53,719 bases of DNA from Streptococcus panodentis (lineage in GTDB: Bacteria > Bacillota > Bacilli > Lactobacillales > Streptococcaceae), in assembly GCF_017884005.1 (NCBI RefSeq), contig NZ_QFAY01000022.1, positions 1 through 53,719 on the forward strand. Reading direction: 5' to 3'. Of this stretch, positions 9,043 to 17,221 are shown one piece after another. The notes under the pieces are model-generated. The model worked only from the letters and a program-made list of their open reading frames with translations, had not been told where the DNA came from and did not search any database. Within the stretch, counting starts at the first letter, position 1; each line of letters starts with the position of its first letter. The position numbers and the translations under genes were made by a program.

Positions 9043-10488
9043 TCATTCGGCTTTTTTTCTTTCTCTTTTGGCCAAGATCGGCAGAATAACCCCCAGACTG
9101 ATGAGGACGATTGGGGTCAGAATATTGGTCAGCAGCGAGAATTGCCAGCCAGCTGGATCCACTGCATAGTCCACTTTAGGTACCATACCCAGAATGCAGG
9201 CAAAGGCTGTGAAGAGGAAGCACCAAGCCCCGATTATAAAGCCAAGCTTCGGGTTTTTGGTAAATTTATATTCGGCATCCTTGTACTTTTTCCAAGCTTT
9301 ATTGAGCAGCATGTAGGCCAGAAAAACCCAGAGATAGCGCATGGGCATGACGATAGAGTTGAGATTGGTCATCCATTTGACCAGGCCGTCAATCTCCTGA
9401 ATACCGAAAATAGGCAGAACAATCAAGATACTGACCAATATCCCAGTCAGCAGGTAACCGTTAATCAGCACACCTTTCTTGGTCCGCTTGCGCAGCCAGC
9501 TTGGCACAAACTGCTCATCAGCATTATTGAGCAGAATCTGCAGAGGCGCATCAATAGAGAAGGCCAGCGCCGCAATCTGCCCAACCATATTGGTCAGAGC
9601 ATAGACAACGACCAGCGTATTGCCAATTCCCCAGTAGCTGCCCAGCTTCTGAAAGGCCTGATAGGCACCGTTGCGCATCAAATCCTCGGGGATATTGCTG
9701 CCGTCAAAGAGCATGCCCATGGCCAGAGAGCCGAGAATAGCAGAAGCCCCGACCATGACAGCCATCGCAATCATTCCTTTTGGAAACTCCTTGGCTGGAT
9801 TGCGGGTCTGATTGACATAAGGTGAGATTTTTTCAGCCCCTCCGACCGCAAAGACCAAGAGGGAAATGGTCGTGAAATAGGAAAAATCAAAATTGGGAAT
9901 GTAGGTACTGATCTTATCCATATTGGCCGTCGCAAACTGCATGTCGGTTTTGATAAAAGGCGCCCCAACCGCCAAGAGAACAAACAGCAGAGACATGACC
10001 AGCATGGCACTGCCGGCCAAACCGCCGATTAGCTTCAGCGCAGCCAAGCCCTTGGTCGAAAGATAGAGAAAGGCCCCAAAAATAAGCAGACTGAGAATGA
10101 CAATCCAATGAATATCCAAGCTGCTCAAAAAGTCACCATTACCATGCAGCGCCCAGCCCAGAGGAATCAAAATCCCCTGCGGCTTCTGGGCCAAGTAGGG
10201 AATATGCACAACCCAGTAGGTCCAGGCGGCAAAATAAGCCAGCCGCTTGGTCGAAGTTTTTTCGACCCAGTCGCTCACACCGCTTCCGCTCTCCTTAAAA
10301 GTCGAACCAAGCTGTCCTACAATCAAAGCGTAAGGAATAAAATAAATAGCCAGAATGAGAATCCAGGATACAATGACCGAAATCCCCTGCTGGGCGTAAT
10401 TGTTGACGACATTGCCCAAGCCCCAAACCATGTTGAAGGCAATCAAAGACACCATTAACCAGGTCAGCTGGTTCTGCTCTTTTTTCAT
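9043..10488 (-). CDS. APC-superfamily amino-acid permease (GABA/glutamate antiporter-like)
   Basis: A 481-residue protein with about 12 membrane helices. The N-terminal segment LIAFNMVWGLGNVVNNYAQQG contains the unwound helix-1 glycine region of APC transporters, and VFAVGGAEKISPYVNQTRNPAKEFPKG is the conserved helix 6-loop part. It resembles the YjeM/GadC-like group. The amino acid carried cannot be told. It is monocistronic with its own terminator, and TATAAT upstream near 10540 may belong to its promoter. Confidence 0.85.
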   Translation of the reverse strand: MKKEQNQLTWLMVSLIAFNMVWGLGNVVNNYAQQGISVIVSWILILAIYFIPYALIVGQLGSTFKESGSGVSDWVEKTSTKRLAYFAAWTYWVVHIPYLAQKPQGILIPLGWALHGNGDFLSSLDIHWIVILSLLIFGAFLYLSTKGLAALKLIGGLAGSAMLVMSLLFVLLAVGAPFIKTDMQFATANMDKISTYIPNFDFSYFTTISLLVFAVGGAEKISPYVNQTRNPAKEFPKGMIAMAVMVGASAILGSLAMGMLFDGSNIPEDLMRNGAYQAFQKLGSYWGIGNTLVVVYALTNMVGQIAALAFSIDAPLQILLNNADEQFVPSWLRKRTKKGVLINGYLLTGILVSILIVLPIFGIQEIDGLVKWMTNLNSIVMPMRYLWVFLAYMLLNKAWKKYKDAEYKFTKNPKLGFIIGAWCFLFTAFACILGMVPKVDYAVDPAGWQFSLLTNILTPIVLISLGVILPILAKRERKKAE

Positions 10489-10660
10489 AAGTTTCCTTTC
10501 TCCTTTTCACTAATATGGAAATAATTGATTTCAATATTATTATAACATGTTTTTCTTGATTTGGAAGCCTTTTCCCTATAAATTATGAGAAAATATTTTA
10601 ACACTCCTGCTCTTGCAAAATCAGCAGCAGCTGAGGCAGGAGCGGCTGGACAGCAAAAAA

Positions 10661-10680
10661 AGAACCGCCGAAGCAGTTCT
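10661..10680 (-). terminator. Terminator of rplK-rplA with a TTCG loop
   Basis: On the minus strand AGAACTGC-TTCG-GCGGTTCT forms an 8-bp stem with one G-U pair, capped by a UUCG tetraloop and followed by seven T (10660-10654). It is 10 bases after the rplA stop. Confidence 0.93.
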
Positions 10681-10690
10681 CTTGTCATCT

Positions 10691-11380
10691 TTAAAGTGAG
10701 TTAACATCAACCTTGATTCCCACACCTTGGGTAGTCGTGATGGTCAGGTTGGTTACGTAAGTACCCTTAGCAGTAGCTGGTTTAGCTTTTTGAATCGTAT
10801 CGTTGAAAGCCTTGAAGTTTTCAACCAACTTGTCAGCGTCAAAGGATACTTTACCGATGATGGCCTGTACGTTCCCTGCACGGTCTGCACGGTAAGTGAT
10901 TTTACCGCCTTTAGACTCTTCCACTGCTTTTGCAACGTCCATGGTTACAGTACCAGTCTTAGGGTTTGGCATGAGGTTACGAGGTCCAAGGACACGTCCC
11001 AGACGTCCTACAAGTGCCATCATATCAGGTGTAGCGATTACGACGTCAAAGTCCAGCCAGCCGTCGTTGATTTTAGCAACCAGATCATCTTCGCCCACGA
11101 AGTCTGCACCGGCAGCTTTTGCCTCTTCAGCCTTTGCACCACGGGCAAAGACCAAGACACGCTGGGTTTTACCAGTTCCGTTTGGCAGCACCATCGCACC
11201 GCGGATTTGCTGGTCAGCTTTTTTAACATCAATATTCAGGTTGTATGCAACTTCTACAGTCGCGTCAAATTTTGCAAAGTTGGTTTCTTTTGCAAGTGCT
11301 ACAGCTTCTTCTACGCTGTAAGCTTTTGTGCTGTCGATTTTTTCAAGTGCAGCACGAAGTTGTTTGCTTTTTTTAGCCAT
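10691..11380 (-). CDS. rplA: Ribosomal protein L1
   Basis: A 229-residue L1, full length: [22 protein letters not shown], the [20 protein letters not shown] segment, [19 protein letters not shown], and the L1 signature region around [20 protein letters not shown]1 binds the mobile stalk of 23S rRNA and represses its own operon. It follows rplK after 194 bases; that gap holds a probable L1-binding mRNA site at 11400-11426 just ahead of the Shine-Dalgarno AAGGAGAAG. Confidence 0.98.
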   Translation of the reverse strand: MAKKSKQLRAALEKIDSTKAYSVEEAVALAKETNFAKFDATVEVAYNLNIDVKKADQQIRGAMVLPNGTGKTQRVLVFARGAKAEEAKAAGADFVGEDDLVAKINDGWLDFDVVIATPDMMALVGRLGRVLGPRNLMPNPKTGTVTMDVAKAVEESKGGKITYRADRAGNVQAIIGKVSFDADKLVENFKAFNDTIQKAKPATAKGTYVTNLTITTTQGVGIKVDVNSL

Positions 11381-11399
11381 TTTTTTCTTCTCCTTGTAA

Positions 11400-11426
11400 G
11401 TGGTTCAATCGATTTTCATCTCCCAC
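11400..11426 (-). promoter_or_regulatory. Probable L1-binding autoregulatory site before rplA
   Basis: On the minus strand the sequence starts GTGGGAGATGAAAATC and ends TTGAACCAC, so GTGG pairs with CCAC across an asymmetric loop containing GAGATGAA. This matches the layout of L1 mRNA sites, which mimic the 23S rRNA L1 site. It lies about 20 bases before the rplA ATG. The same frame (GTGGGAG...ACCAC) occurs before rplK at 12017-12053. Confidence 0.6.
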
Positions 11427-11552
11427 GTCACTTCTCGAAATGATGAAGTCTTGCGGGTCTCCGGCGACTTCCTTTTGACTGACAGGCCCCGGCTCCATAA
11501 ACAGCACTATGTATCTGTCAAGAGCTGCCCCATTTCAATCAAAAAATCTTCG

Positions 11553-11565
11553 CCCTTATTAAGGG
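11553..11565 (-). other. Hairpin in the rplK-rplA gap
   Basis: CCCTT-AAT-AAGGG is a 5-bp stem with a 3-base loop, 10 bases past the rplK stop and followed on the minus strand by CGAAGATTTTTT. It could be a weak terminator, attenuator or processing site that lowers rplA transcription. Confidence 0.4.
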
Positions 11566-11574
11566 TGTTATTGA

Positions 11575-12000
11575 TTAGTCAGTAACAGTGAATCCCATAG
11601 AACGAGCAGTACCTTCAATCATACGCATTGCAGACTCGATGTTTGCAGCGTTCAAATCTGGCATCTTGGTTTCAGCAATTTCCTGTACCTGAGCACGGGT
11701 AACGCTTGCTACTTTCGTTTTGTTTGGCTCACCAGAACCTTTTTCAACACCTGCAGCTTTCTTAAGCAGAACAGCAGCCGGCGGCGTTTTGGTCACGAAA
11801 GTAAATGATTTGTCTTCGTATACTGAGATAACAACCGGAATAATCATACCAGCCTGATCGGCAGTACGAGCGTTGAACTCTTTTGTGAATCCCATGATGT
11901 TGATACCGGCTTGACCAAGCGCAGGACCAACTGGCGGAGCTGGAGTCGCTTTACCAGCAGGGATTTGCAGTTTTACAAGTTTTTCGACTTTTTTAGCCAT
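11575..12000 (-). CDS. rplK: Ribosomal protein L11
   Basis: A 141-residue L11, the normal length. [35 protein letters not shown] is the N-terminal domain linker region and the C-terminal 23S-rRNA-binding domain ends in [15 protein letters not shown]. It forms the GTPase-associated centre of the large subunit and is needed for RelA-type sensing. First gene of the rplK-rplA operon, with promoter at 12079-12106 and a probable L1 site in its leader. Confidence 0.98.
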   Translation of the reverse strand: MAKKVEKLVKLQIPAGKATPAPPVGPALGQAGINIMGFTKEFNARTADQAGMIIPVVISVYEDKSFTFVTKTPPAAVLLKKAAGVEKGSGEPNKTKVASVTRAQVQEIAETKMPDLNAANIESAMRMIEGTARSMGFTVTD

Positions 12001-12016
12001 TTTTAAATCCTCCTTT

Positions 12017-12053
12017 GTGGTTTTGGCGGTAAATAAAGATTTTTACCTCCCAC
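12017..12053 (-). promoter_or_regulatory. Probable L1-binding autoregulatory site before rplK
   Basis: On the minus strand the leader reads GTGGGAGGTAAA ... TTTACC ... AACCAC. GTGG pairs with CCAC, an asymmetric internal loop follows, and GGTAAA pairs with TTTACC. It lies directly before the AAAGGAGG ribosome-binding site of rplK. Overall layout fits the L1 translational-repression sites known for L11-L1 operons. Confidence 0.65.
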
Positions 12054-12078
12054 AAGTATGCTTACCGCATACCTTTCT

Positions 12079-12106
12079 ATTATACACTAAACTTTGCCAA
12101 ATGCAA
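12079..12106 (-). promoter_or_regulatory. rplK-rplA promoter
   Basis: On the minus strand TTGCAT (12106-12101) and TATAAT (12084-12079) are 16 bases apart. A small GTATGC/GCATAC hairpin follows in the leader before the L1 site. Confidence 0.7.
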
Positions 12107-12151
12107 GGAATTTTAGCTTCTTTTTTGCTTTTTTTGTGGTAAAATAATCTT

Positions 12152-12508
12152 ATGACACTATTAATCAAGATTGCGGCTGTTTTGTTTATCTTTTTGACTC
12201 TGATTTTAACGACTATTACTGTGAGGGTTTTTAAATTACGGAAATATGGCTTGAATTTTGCGGACTTGGCTTTTCCGCTTTTTGTCGTGGAATTTTATAT
12301 CATTTCCGACCAGGCCTATTACCACAGCCTTCTGCCCCAGCTGGGCTTAGCCCTGTCAGCTCTGGCCATTGCGATTGCCATTTATTTCCTCAGAAAGAAA
12401 AGAACCTTTTACTATCCAAAATTTTTCAAATTCTTCTGGAGGGCCGGCTTCATCTTGACCTTTTTTCTCTATGTAGCTATGGTGATTGGACTCTTTATTG
12501 CAAATTAA
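12152..12508 (+). CDS. DUF3397-type small membrane protein
   Basis: A 118-residue protein with four predicted membrane helices (for example residues 4-25 and 95-116), of the type annotated DUF3397 in lactobacilli and streptococci. Function unknown. It is divergent from rplK, an arrangement I recall from other streptococci. The start follows TGGTAAAATAATCTT, so the extended -10 element TGGTAAAAT lies only about 11 bases before the ATG and the transcript would have a very short leader. Confidence 0.78.
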   Translation: MTLLIKIAAVLFIFLTLILTTITVRVFKLRKYGLNFADLAFPLFVVEFYIISDQAYYHSLLPQLGLALSALAIAIAIYFLRKKRTFYYPKFFKFFWRAGFILTFFLYVAMVIGLFIAN

Positions 12509-12657
12509 TCCTCAGCAAAGCTCTCTTCAAGTGCGTCATTTCTGACAGCGGGTGCTTTTTCAGCCCAGTCCCAGACATTCGAAAGCGTGGCAGGAGACGG
12601 CCGAAAAAGCAGGGTTCTTCAAAACTTTACCAAGAATCTTATCAAAAAGCAGGGGCA

Positions 12658-12684
12658 GAGACAGCCATCATGGGAGGCTGTCTC
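12658..12684 (-). repeat. Dispersed hairpin repeat B, copy 1
   Basis: GAGACAGCC and GGCTGTCTC form a perfect 9-bp stem around ATCATGGGA. On the minus strand it reads GAGACAGCCTCCCATGATGG. Near-identical sequence, in the other orientation, is found at 46584-46615 and 53644-53672. Confidence 0.8.
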
Positions 12685-12737
12685 ACTCTCTGAAAAAAAA
12701 ACAAATAAACTTGCTTGAGGGCGCTTATGCTGCCCTC

Positions 12738-12745
12738 CTTTTTTG
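12738..12745. repeat. Left target-site duplication of the ISL3 element
   Basis: CTTTTTTG at 12738-12745 is repeated exactly at 14158-14165. Eight bases is the usual duplication for ISL3-family elements. Confidence 0.92.
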
Positions 12746-12778
12746 GGCTCTTTGTCAACTGTAGTGGGTTGACTAAAT

Positions 12779-14035
12779 CTAACATCGAGAGAGGACAAGA
12801 TTTGTCTTCTCTTTTTTGATGTTGAGGGCAATGAAAATGCGGGTTCTGAAGTTGTCAAAGTTTCGAAAGCCAAAAGCATTGCGCTTGATGACTTTGATGA
12901 GGTTGTTGGTGGCTTCGAGTTTGGCGTTGGAGTAAGGCAGCTCTAGGGCGTTGACAATCTTATCCCTGTCCTTGATAAAGGTCCGAAAGACCGTCTGAAA
13001 AAGAGGAAGAGCAGAAGGGAGCGCCTCTTGTATCAAGCCAAAGAATTCATCGGGCTGTTTCTCCTGGAAGTGAAAAAGCAGGAGCTGATAGAGCTCATAG
13101 TGGTGCTTGAGTTCTTCCGAGTAGCTGAGCAGCTTTTGGACAATTTCCCGATTGGTCAGATGCATGCGAAAAGTTGGCCGATAAAAGCGTTTGTCACTGA
13201 GTTTGCGGCTGTCCTGCAGAATGAGCTGCCAATAGCGCTTAACAGTCCGATATTCAAGAGATTTCCGCTCGAATTGATTCATGATTTGAATGCGCAGCCG
13301 GTTCATAGCCCGGCTGAGGTGCTGCACGATATGGAAACGGTCCAGGACGATTCGGGCATTAGGAAAGAGTTTCTTGGCAATGTCGTAATAAGGGCTGAAC
13401 ATGTCCATAGTGATGATTTGAACTCTTTCCCTGATCTTTCTGTGATAGCAAAGAAAGTGATTTCGGATAGTGGCCTGAGTTCGGCCGTCCAAGATAGCCA
13501 GGAGATTGCCAGACTCAAAATCCTGAGCGACAAAGCTCATTTTTCCTTTCTTAAAGCTGAATTCATCCCAGCTCATAAGGGCAGGCAGGAAGTTTAAATC
13601 GGTCTTGAACTGAAACTCTTTGAGTTTTCGGATAACGGTAGAAGTGGAGACAGAGAGCTGCTCTGCAATAGCTGTCATGGACAGTTTCTCAATCAGTTTC
13701 TGAGCGATTTTTTGATTGAGAATGACCGGAATCTGATGATTTTTCTTGACCAGGTCTGTCTCAGCAACCCTCATCTTTCCGCAGTCCTTGCATTTAAAGC
13801 GGCGCTTCTTCAGCTTGATTAACGTTTTGAAGCCGGCCACTTCCAGATAAGGGATTTTAGAGGCTTTTTGGAAGTCGTATTTAGCCATTTTGCCAGCACA
13901 AGCGGGACATTGAGGAGGCTGGTAATCCAATTTGGCCAGCAGTTCTTTGTGAGTTCCTTGGTCCAGACAATCAATCAAAGTGATGTTAAGGTCTTTAAGA
14001 TTGAGCAAGTTTGTGATAAAATGAAGTTGTTCCAT
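12779..14035 (-). CDS. ISL3-family transposase
   Basis: About 418 residues and apparently intact. It has an N-terminal zinc finger (CPAC near residue 37 and CKDC near residue 82), a helix-turn-helix with SMTAIAEQLSVSTSTVIRKL, and the DDE-type core with MSWDEFSF, ITMDMFSPY and the late YSNAKLEATNN (the E of the triad). I chose the ATG at 14035 (MEQLHFIT) because AAAGG lies 6 bases upstream and IS1167 transposases start so; an earlier in-frame start at 14071 is less likely. Base composition is lower in G+C than neighbouring genes. Confidence 0.93.
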   Translation of the reverse strand: MEQLHFITNLLNLKDLNITLIDCLDQGTHKELLAKLDYQPPQCPACAGKMAKYDFQKASKIPYLEVAGFKTLIKLKKRRFKCKDCGKMRVAETDLVKKNHQIPVILNQKIAQKLIEKLSMTAIAEQLSVSTSTVIRKLKEFQFKTDLNFLPALMSWDEFSFKKGKMSFVAQDFESGNLLAILDGRTQATIRNHFLCYHRKIRERVQIITMDMFSPYYDIAKKLFPNARIVLDRFHIVQHLSRAMNRLRIQIMNQFERKSLEYRTVKRYWQLILQDSRKLSDKRFYRPTFRMHLTNREIVQKLLSYSEELKHHYELYQLLLFHFQEKQPDEFFGLIQEALPSALPLFQTVFRTFIKDRDKIVNALELPYSNAKLEATNNLIKVIKRNAFGFRNFDNFRTRIFIALNIKKEKTNLVLSRC

Positions 14036-14108
14036 ATGAACCTTTCTAATGATGGTTTGGTCGCTTTTCATTATAAGTCATATGGGACTTTTTGTATACA
14101 ATCAAAAA

Positions 14109-14156
14109 GCTCTATAATCCCTGCAGTGGATTTACCCACTACAGAAATTATAGAGC
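14109..14156 (-). terminator. Terminator-like hairpin formed by the insertion-sequence end
   Basis: On the minus strand GCTCTATAAT pairs with ATTATAGAGC (10 bp), and inside it CTGTAGTGG pairs with CCACTGCAG (9 bp, one G-U) around a 6-base loop; TTTTT follows at 14108-14104. RNA read in from the ATPase gene would form a strong intrinsic terminator just after the new stop codon, which would also shield the transposase gene from outside transcription. Confidence 0.8.
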
Positions 14157-16493
14157 CCTTTTTTGAATCTTCAAGATAAGAAAATCTGTCAGCCACTGGA
14201 AGAATCGCAGCAGGATTTCCAAGGTGAGCGACAAGAGCAAGGTCATCGTGAGGGCTTTCAGGGAGAGAGCCGTCACACCAAATACGCCAGACAGCAACAA
14301 GGCAGCTCCTGTCATTCCCAAAATATTGACCAGCAGAATGCCCCATTTGACCTTGTTTAGCGGCTGAACCAGCTTATAGATCAGGGTAAAGCCGACAACT
14401 GCCAGCAGGATGATGGCCGATGTGCTGATTTCTCTGGAGGACAGGCCTAGCCCATAACCGCTGAAAACAGCCAGCAAAACTGCGATAAAATCAACCAAAG
14501 CTGCCGGGAGAGCATTCTTTAAAACAGTCTCTAAGAAACGCCCCCGAATCCGCGTGTTATTGGGCTCTAATGCCAGCAGAAATCCCGGAATCCCAATGGT
14601 AAAAGCGCTGATCAGAGACATCTGCGAAGCCTGCAAAGGATAGGTAAAGGCAAAGAGAGTGGATGCCAGAGCCAGCAGCATCGAAAAAAGATTCTTTACC
14701 AGAAAGAGACTGGCGGAACGCTGGATATTATTGACAACCCGCCGGCCCTCTGCCACAATATGGGGCATGTGCGAGAAGTCCGAGTCCAGCAGTACGACCT
14801 GCGCGATTTGCTTGGTCGCATCATTTCCAGACTCCATGGCAATGCTGCAGTCCGCTTTTTTCATGGCTAAAATATCATTGACACCGTCGCCTGTCATGGC
14901 AACATTATGCCCCTCGGCCTGCAAAGCCTGCACCAGCTGCTGCTTCTGCTCTGGACTGACACGGCCAAATACAGTGTAGCTGCCTGCTGCCTGGGCTATT
15001 TTTTTCTCCGTATCCAGCTCTCTGGCATCAATATAAGATGCAGCATGCGGAATAGCGGCTTTTCTGGCAACGGCAGACACCGTCACAGGATTGTCTCCGG
15101 AAATGACCTTGACTGCAACTCCCTGTTTTTGAAAATAAGCAAAGGTTTCCGCAGCATTTGCCCGAACAGGATTTTCCAGCAGAAGAAAGACCAGCGGAGA
15201 GACAGCAGCACTTAGCTCCTCCCCCAAAGAAGCAGCCTGATAGCGGCCGAATACTAGGACGCGCGCGCCCTGCTCCGCTTCCTCTTTGAAAGAATGCTGA
15301 TACTTGGCCAAGTCCTCTCTGAGCACATATTCCGGTGCGCCTAGGACAAAGACGCCATTTTCAAAGGCTACAGCGCCGTACTTTTTCTGAGAGCTAAATG
15401 GATGCTGCTGGATGACGGTCCACGGAGCAGCAATCTGCTCCAAGTCTGGATAAGCGCGAATGGTCTCAATGGTGTCATTTTTATCTTGACTGGCAGCCAG
15501 ATACTGACTCAAAGCGCTCTTTGCCTCCAGTTCCTGCCCGTCCACAAAGACCAGCCGGCTGACCGCCATGTCGTTTTCCGTAATCGTTCCCGTCTTGTCC
15601 ACACAGAGCACATCCACCCGCGATAGGGTTTCAATCCCTTTCATGCTATTTAACAGAACCTGCTGCTTGGCAAGACGCACCGCTCCCAAAACCAGCGCCA
15701 GTGTCATCAAGAGATAGAGCCCCTCCGGAATCATCCCAACGATTGCACCGACCGTAGATGTCACACTGAGCTGCAGTGTTTCCTGATTGCTGATATAGCT
15801 TCGAAAGAAAAGCAGCAGCCCCATAGGGATAATGACTATGCCGATGGCCTGCACCAAACGATTAACGGCATGAACCATTTTGGACTCTTCCATACCGCTG
15901 ACCTCTTTGGCTTTTTTTGCCAGCTGATTGATATAAGAATGATCGCCGACCTTATCCAGCCGGGCATAGCCTTGGCCTGCTGCTACAAAGCTGCCGGACA
16001 AAACGGCATCGCCCCTGTTTTTTTCGATTTCGTCCGCTTCCCCTGTCAGCTGAGCTTCATTGACCCTTATCGACCCTGACAGCAGGAAACCATCCGCATA
16101 AATCTGGTCTCCAGCTGCAAATACAACCACATCATCCTGAACCAGCTCTTCCACAGGAAGCACCTGTTCTCTGCCATCACGAAGGACCTTGGCTGAAAGA
16201 GTATGCAGGAGATGCATCTGATTCAGAACCTTTCTGGCCCGCAGTTCTTGAACAATCCCAATCAAAGCATTGGTGATGACAATGGGAACAAAGAGCAGAT
16301 TATTCCAAGACTGAACCAAGACCAGCAAAAGAGCCAGCACCAAAAAAATAAAATTAAAGTAAGTAAAGAGATTGCCGCTGACAATCTGCCAAGTGGTCTT
16401 TTCTGTCGAAACCGTCACTTTATTGGTTAAGCCTTTTTGAATGCGCTCCTCTACTTCTCTCTGCGTGAGTCCCTGCGGCCGATTTGTTTGCAT
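14148..16493 (-). CDS. Cation-transporting P-type ATPase
   Basis: A 781-residue P-type ATPase. TGEADEIEK is the actuator-domain loop, IPEGLYLLM is membrane helix 4, VDKTGTITEN holds the phosphorylated Asp (about residue 299), KYGAVAF lies in the nucleotide domain, and TGDGVNDILAMKKADC is the hinge. The group resembles CtpE-like and E1-E2 ATPases of streptococci, likely for Ca or Mg; the ion is not certain. The insertion sequence has replaced the natural tail: the gene now ends KIQKRAL and stops inside the element, whereas rejoined flanks would read KIQKRRAA. The change is tiny and function is probably kept. Confidence 0.9.
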   Translation of the reverse strand: MQTNRPQGLTQREVEERIQKGLTNKVTVSTEKTTWQIVSGNLFTYFNFIFLVLALLLVLVQSWNNLLFVPIVITNALIGIVQELRARKVLNQMHLLHTLSAKVLRDGREQVLPVEELVQDDVVVFAAGDQIYADGFLLSGSIRVNEAQLTGEADEIEKNRGDAVLSGSFVAAGQGYARLDKVGDHSYINQLAKKAKEVSGMEESKMVHAVNRLVQAIGIVIIPMGLLLFFRSYISNQETLQLSVTSTVGAIVGMIPEGLYLLMTLALVLGAVRLAKQQVLLNSMKGIETLSRVDVLCVDKTGTITENDMAVSRLVFVDGQELEAKSALSQYLAASQDKNDTIETIRAYPDLEQIAAPWTVIQQHPFSSQKKYGAVAFENGVFVLGAPEYVLREDLAKYQHSFKEEAEQGARVLVFGRYQAASLGEELSAAVSPLVFLLLENPVRANAAETFAYFQKQGVAVKVISGDNPVTVSAVARKAAIPHAASYIDARELDTEKKIAQAAGSYTVFGRVSPEQKQQLVQALQAEGHNVAMTGDGVNDILAMKKADCSIAMESGNDATKQIAQVVLLDSDFSHMPHIVAEGRRVVNNIQRSASLFLVKNLFSMLLALASTLFAFTYPLQASQMSLISAFTIGIPGFLLALEPNNTRIRGRFLETVLKNALPAALVDFIAVLLAVFSGYGLGLSSREISTSAIILLAVVGFTLIYKLVQPLNKVKWGILLVNILGMTGAALLLSGVFGVTALSLKALTMTLLLSLTLEILLRFFQWLTDFLILKIQKRAL
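14158..14165. repeat. Right target-site duplication of the ISL3 element
   Basis: CTTTTTTG, identical to 12738-12745. It lies in the AAA AAG codons near the end of the ATPase gene. Confidence 0.92.
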
Positions 16494-16662
16494 ACATTCT
16501 CCAGTTCATTTCGAATTTCCTTTCCTCATTGTAGCAAAATCTCCAAACTTTTCATCCGACCTGAGTAGGAAACTGTTCATCTTCTTTGAAAAACCAATGC
16601 TGCCCGAAAAATGTCTCCAAAAAAGGACTAGCCTGATGGCAATCCAGCTCAGCAGAAGCGGC

Positions 16663-17049
16663 TTATTCGTGGAGCTCTAAAGGCAGGCCGTCTGGATCAA
16701 AGAAGAAGGCCATCTTGCGGCCGTCAAAGTCATCATAGCGCAGTTCTGTATGAGGAATGTCCAGACGGTCCAATTCTGCCAGGCAGCTTTCGACATCCTC
16801 CACCCGAAAGGCCAGATGCCGCAGGCCGGTATGCTCCGGATGGGGCAGGGCCGGCCTTTTTGGTGCGTCTGATTTGATAAAGATTTCCAGCGTCAGACTG
16901 CCCTGACGGACATTCAAAAGGATGTCCTTTTTCTCCGGCCGATAGTGTTCATCCAGCAGCTGGAAGCCCAGTTTGTCTACATAAAACTCCTTGGTCCGGG
17001 CATAGTCATGGCCGATGATGGCTATATGATGGACAGAGTCTAATTTCAT
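16663..17049 (-). CDS. VOC-superfamily (glyoxalase-like) protein
   Basis: A 128-residue single-module VOC protein: VHHIAIIGHDYARTKEFYVDKLGF at the start, and HLAFRVEDVESCLAELDRLDI plus MAFFFDPDGLPLELHE at the end. The metal ligands His (HHIA), His (RHLAF) and Glu (LELHE) are present, as in the YaeR/SMU.1112-type group. Enzyme activity unknown, glyoxalase I-like chemistry is possible. Confidence 0.85.
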   Translation of the reverse strand: MKLDSVHHIAIIGHDYARTKEFYVDKLGFQLLDEHYRPEKKDILLNVRQGSLTLEIFIKSDAPKRPALPHPEHTGLRHLAFRVEDVESCLAELDRLDIPHTELRYDDFDGRKMAFFFDPDGLPLELHE

Positions 17050-17121
17050 TAAAAACCTCTTTTCTATAAAAAATAAGGAGCTGGAAAATAAGAATCACAG
17101 CTCCTAGTTTAATGCCTTATT

Positions 17122-17196
17122 TCACAGCAAATACTGGTAGATAGCCTGAGCACAGCCATTCTGGTCATAATCAGCCACAATCTCATCAGCACTCTT
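17122..17196 (-). pseudogene. C-terminal fragment of a Cof-type HAD phosphatase gene
   Basis: Read on the minus strand, 24 codons ending in TGA at 17122-17124 encode SADEIVADYDQNGCAQAIYQ and a few more residues. This is the typical last helix of Cof/Cad-type HAD phosphatases (ADEIV...NDEDGVAKAI...). An in-frame TAA lies directly upstream and no more of the gene is found, so it is a relic between the VOC gene and ftsK. Confidence 0.65.
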
Positions 17197-17221
17197 TTAC
17201 CTGAGCCATCTTCCTTATTCC

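Larger units (their letters stand above)
12509..12745. other. Intergenic stretch with a repeat, before the insertion sequence
   Basis: No gene is visible. It holds a copy of the GAGACAGCC hairpin repeat (12658-12684) and, next to the insertion sequence, the original 3' end of the P-type ATPase gene: the reverse complement of 12726-12745 continues the reading frame with AGG AGG GCA GCA TAA once one target copy is removed. Confidence 0.6.
12746..14157 (-). mobile_element. ISL3-family insertion sequence, IS1167-like
   Basis: A 1412-bp element with one transposase gene. The ends read inward GGCTCT-N7-CTGTAGTGGGT on both sides (12746-12769 and 14157-14134), about 18 of 24 positions matching. It is flanked by a perfect 8-bp target duplication, so it moved as a unit. 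It landed in the last codons of the P-type ATPase gene. Its right end folds into a long hairpin (14109-14156) followed by TTTTT in the direction of incoming transcription. Confidence 0.93.
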
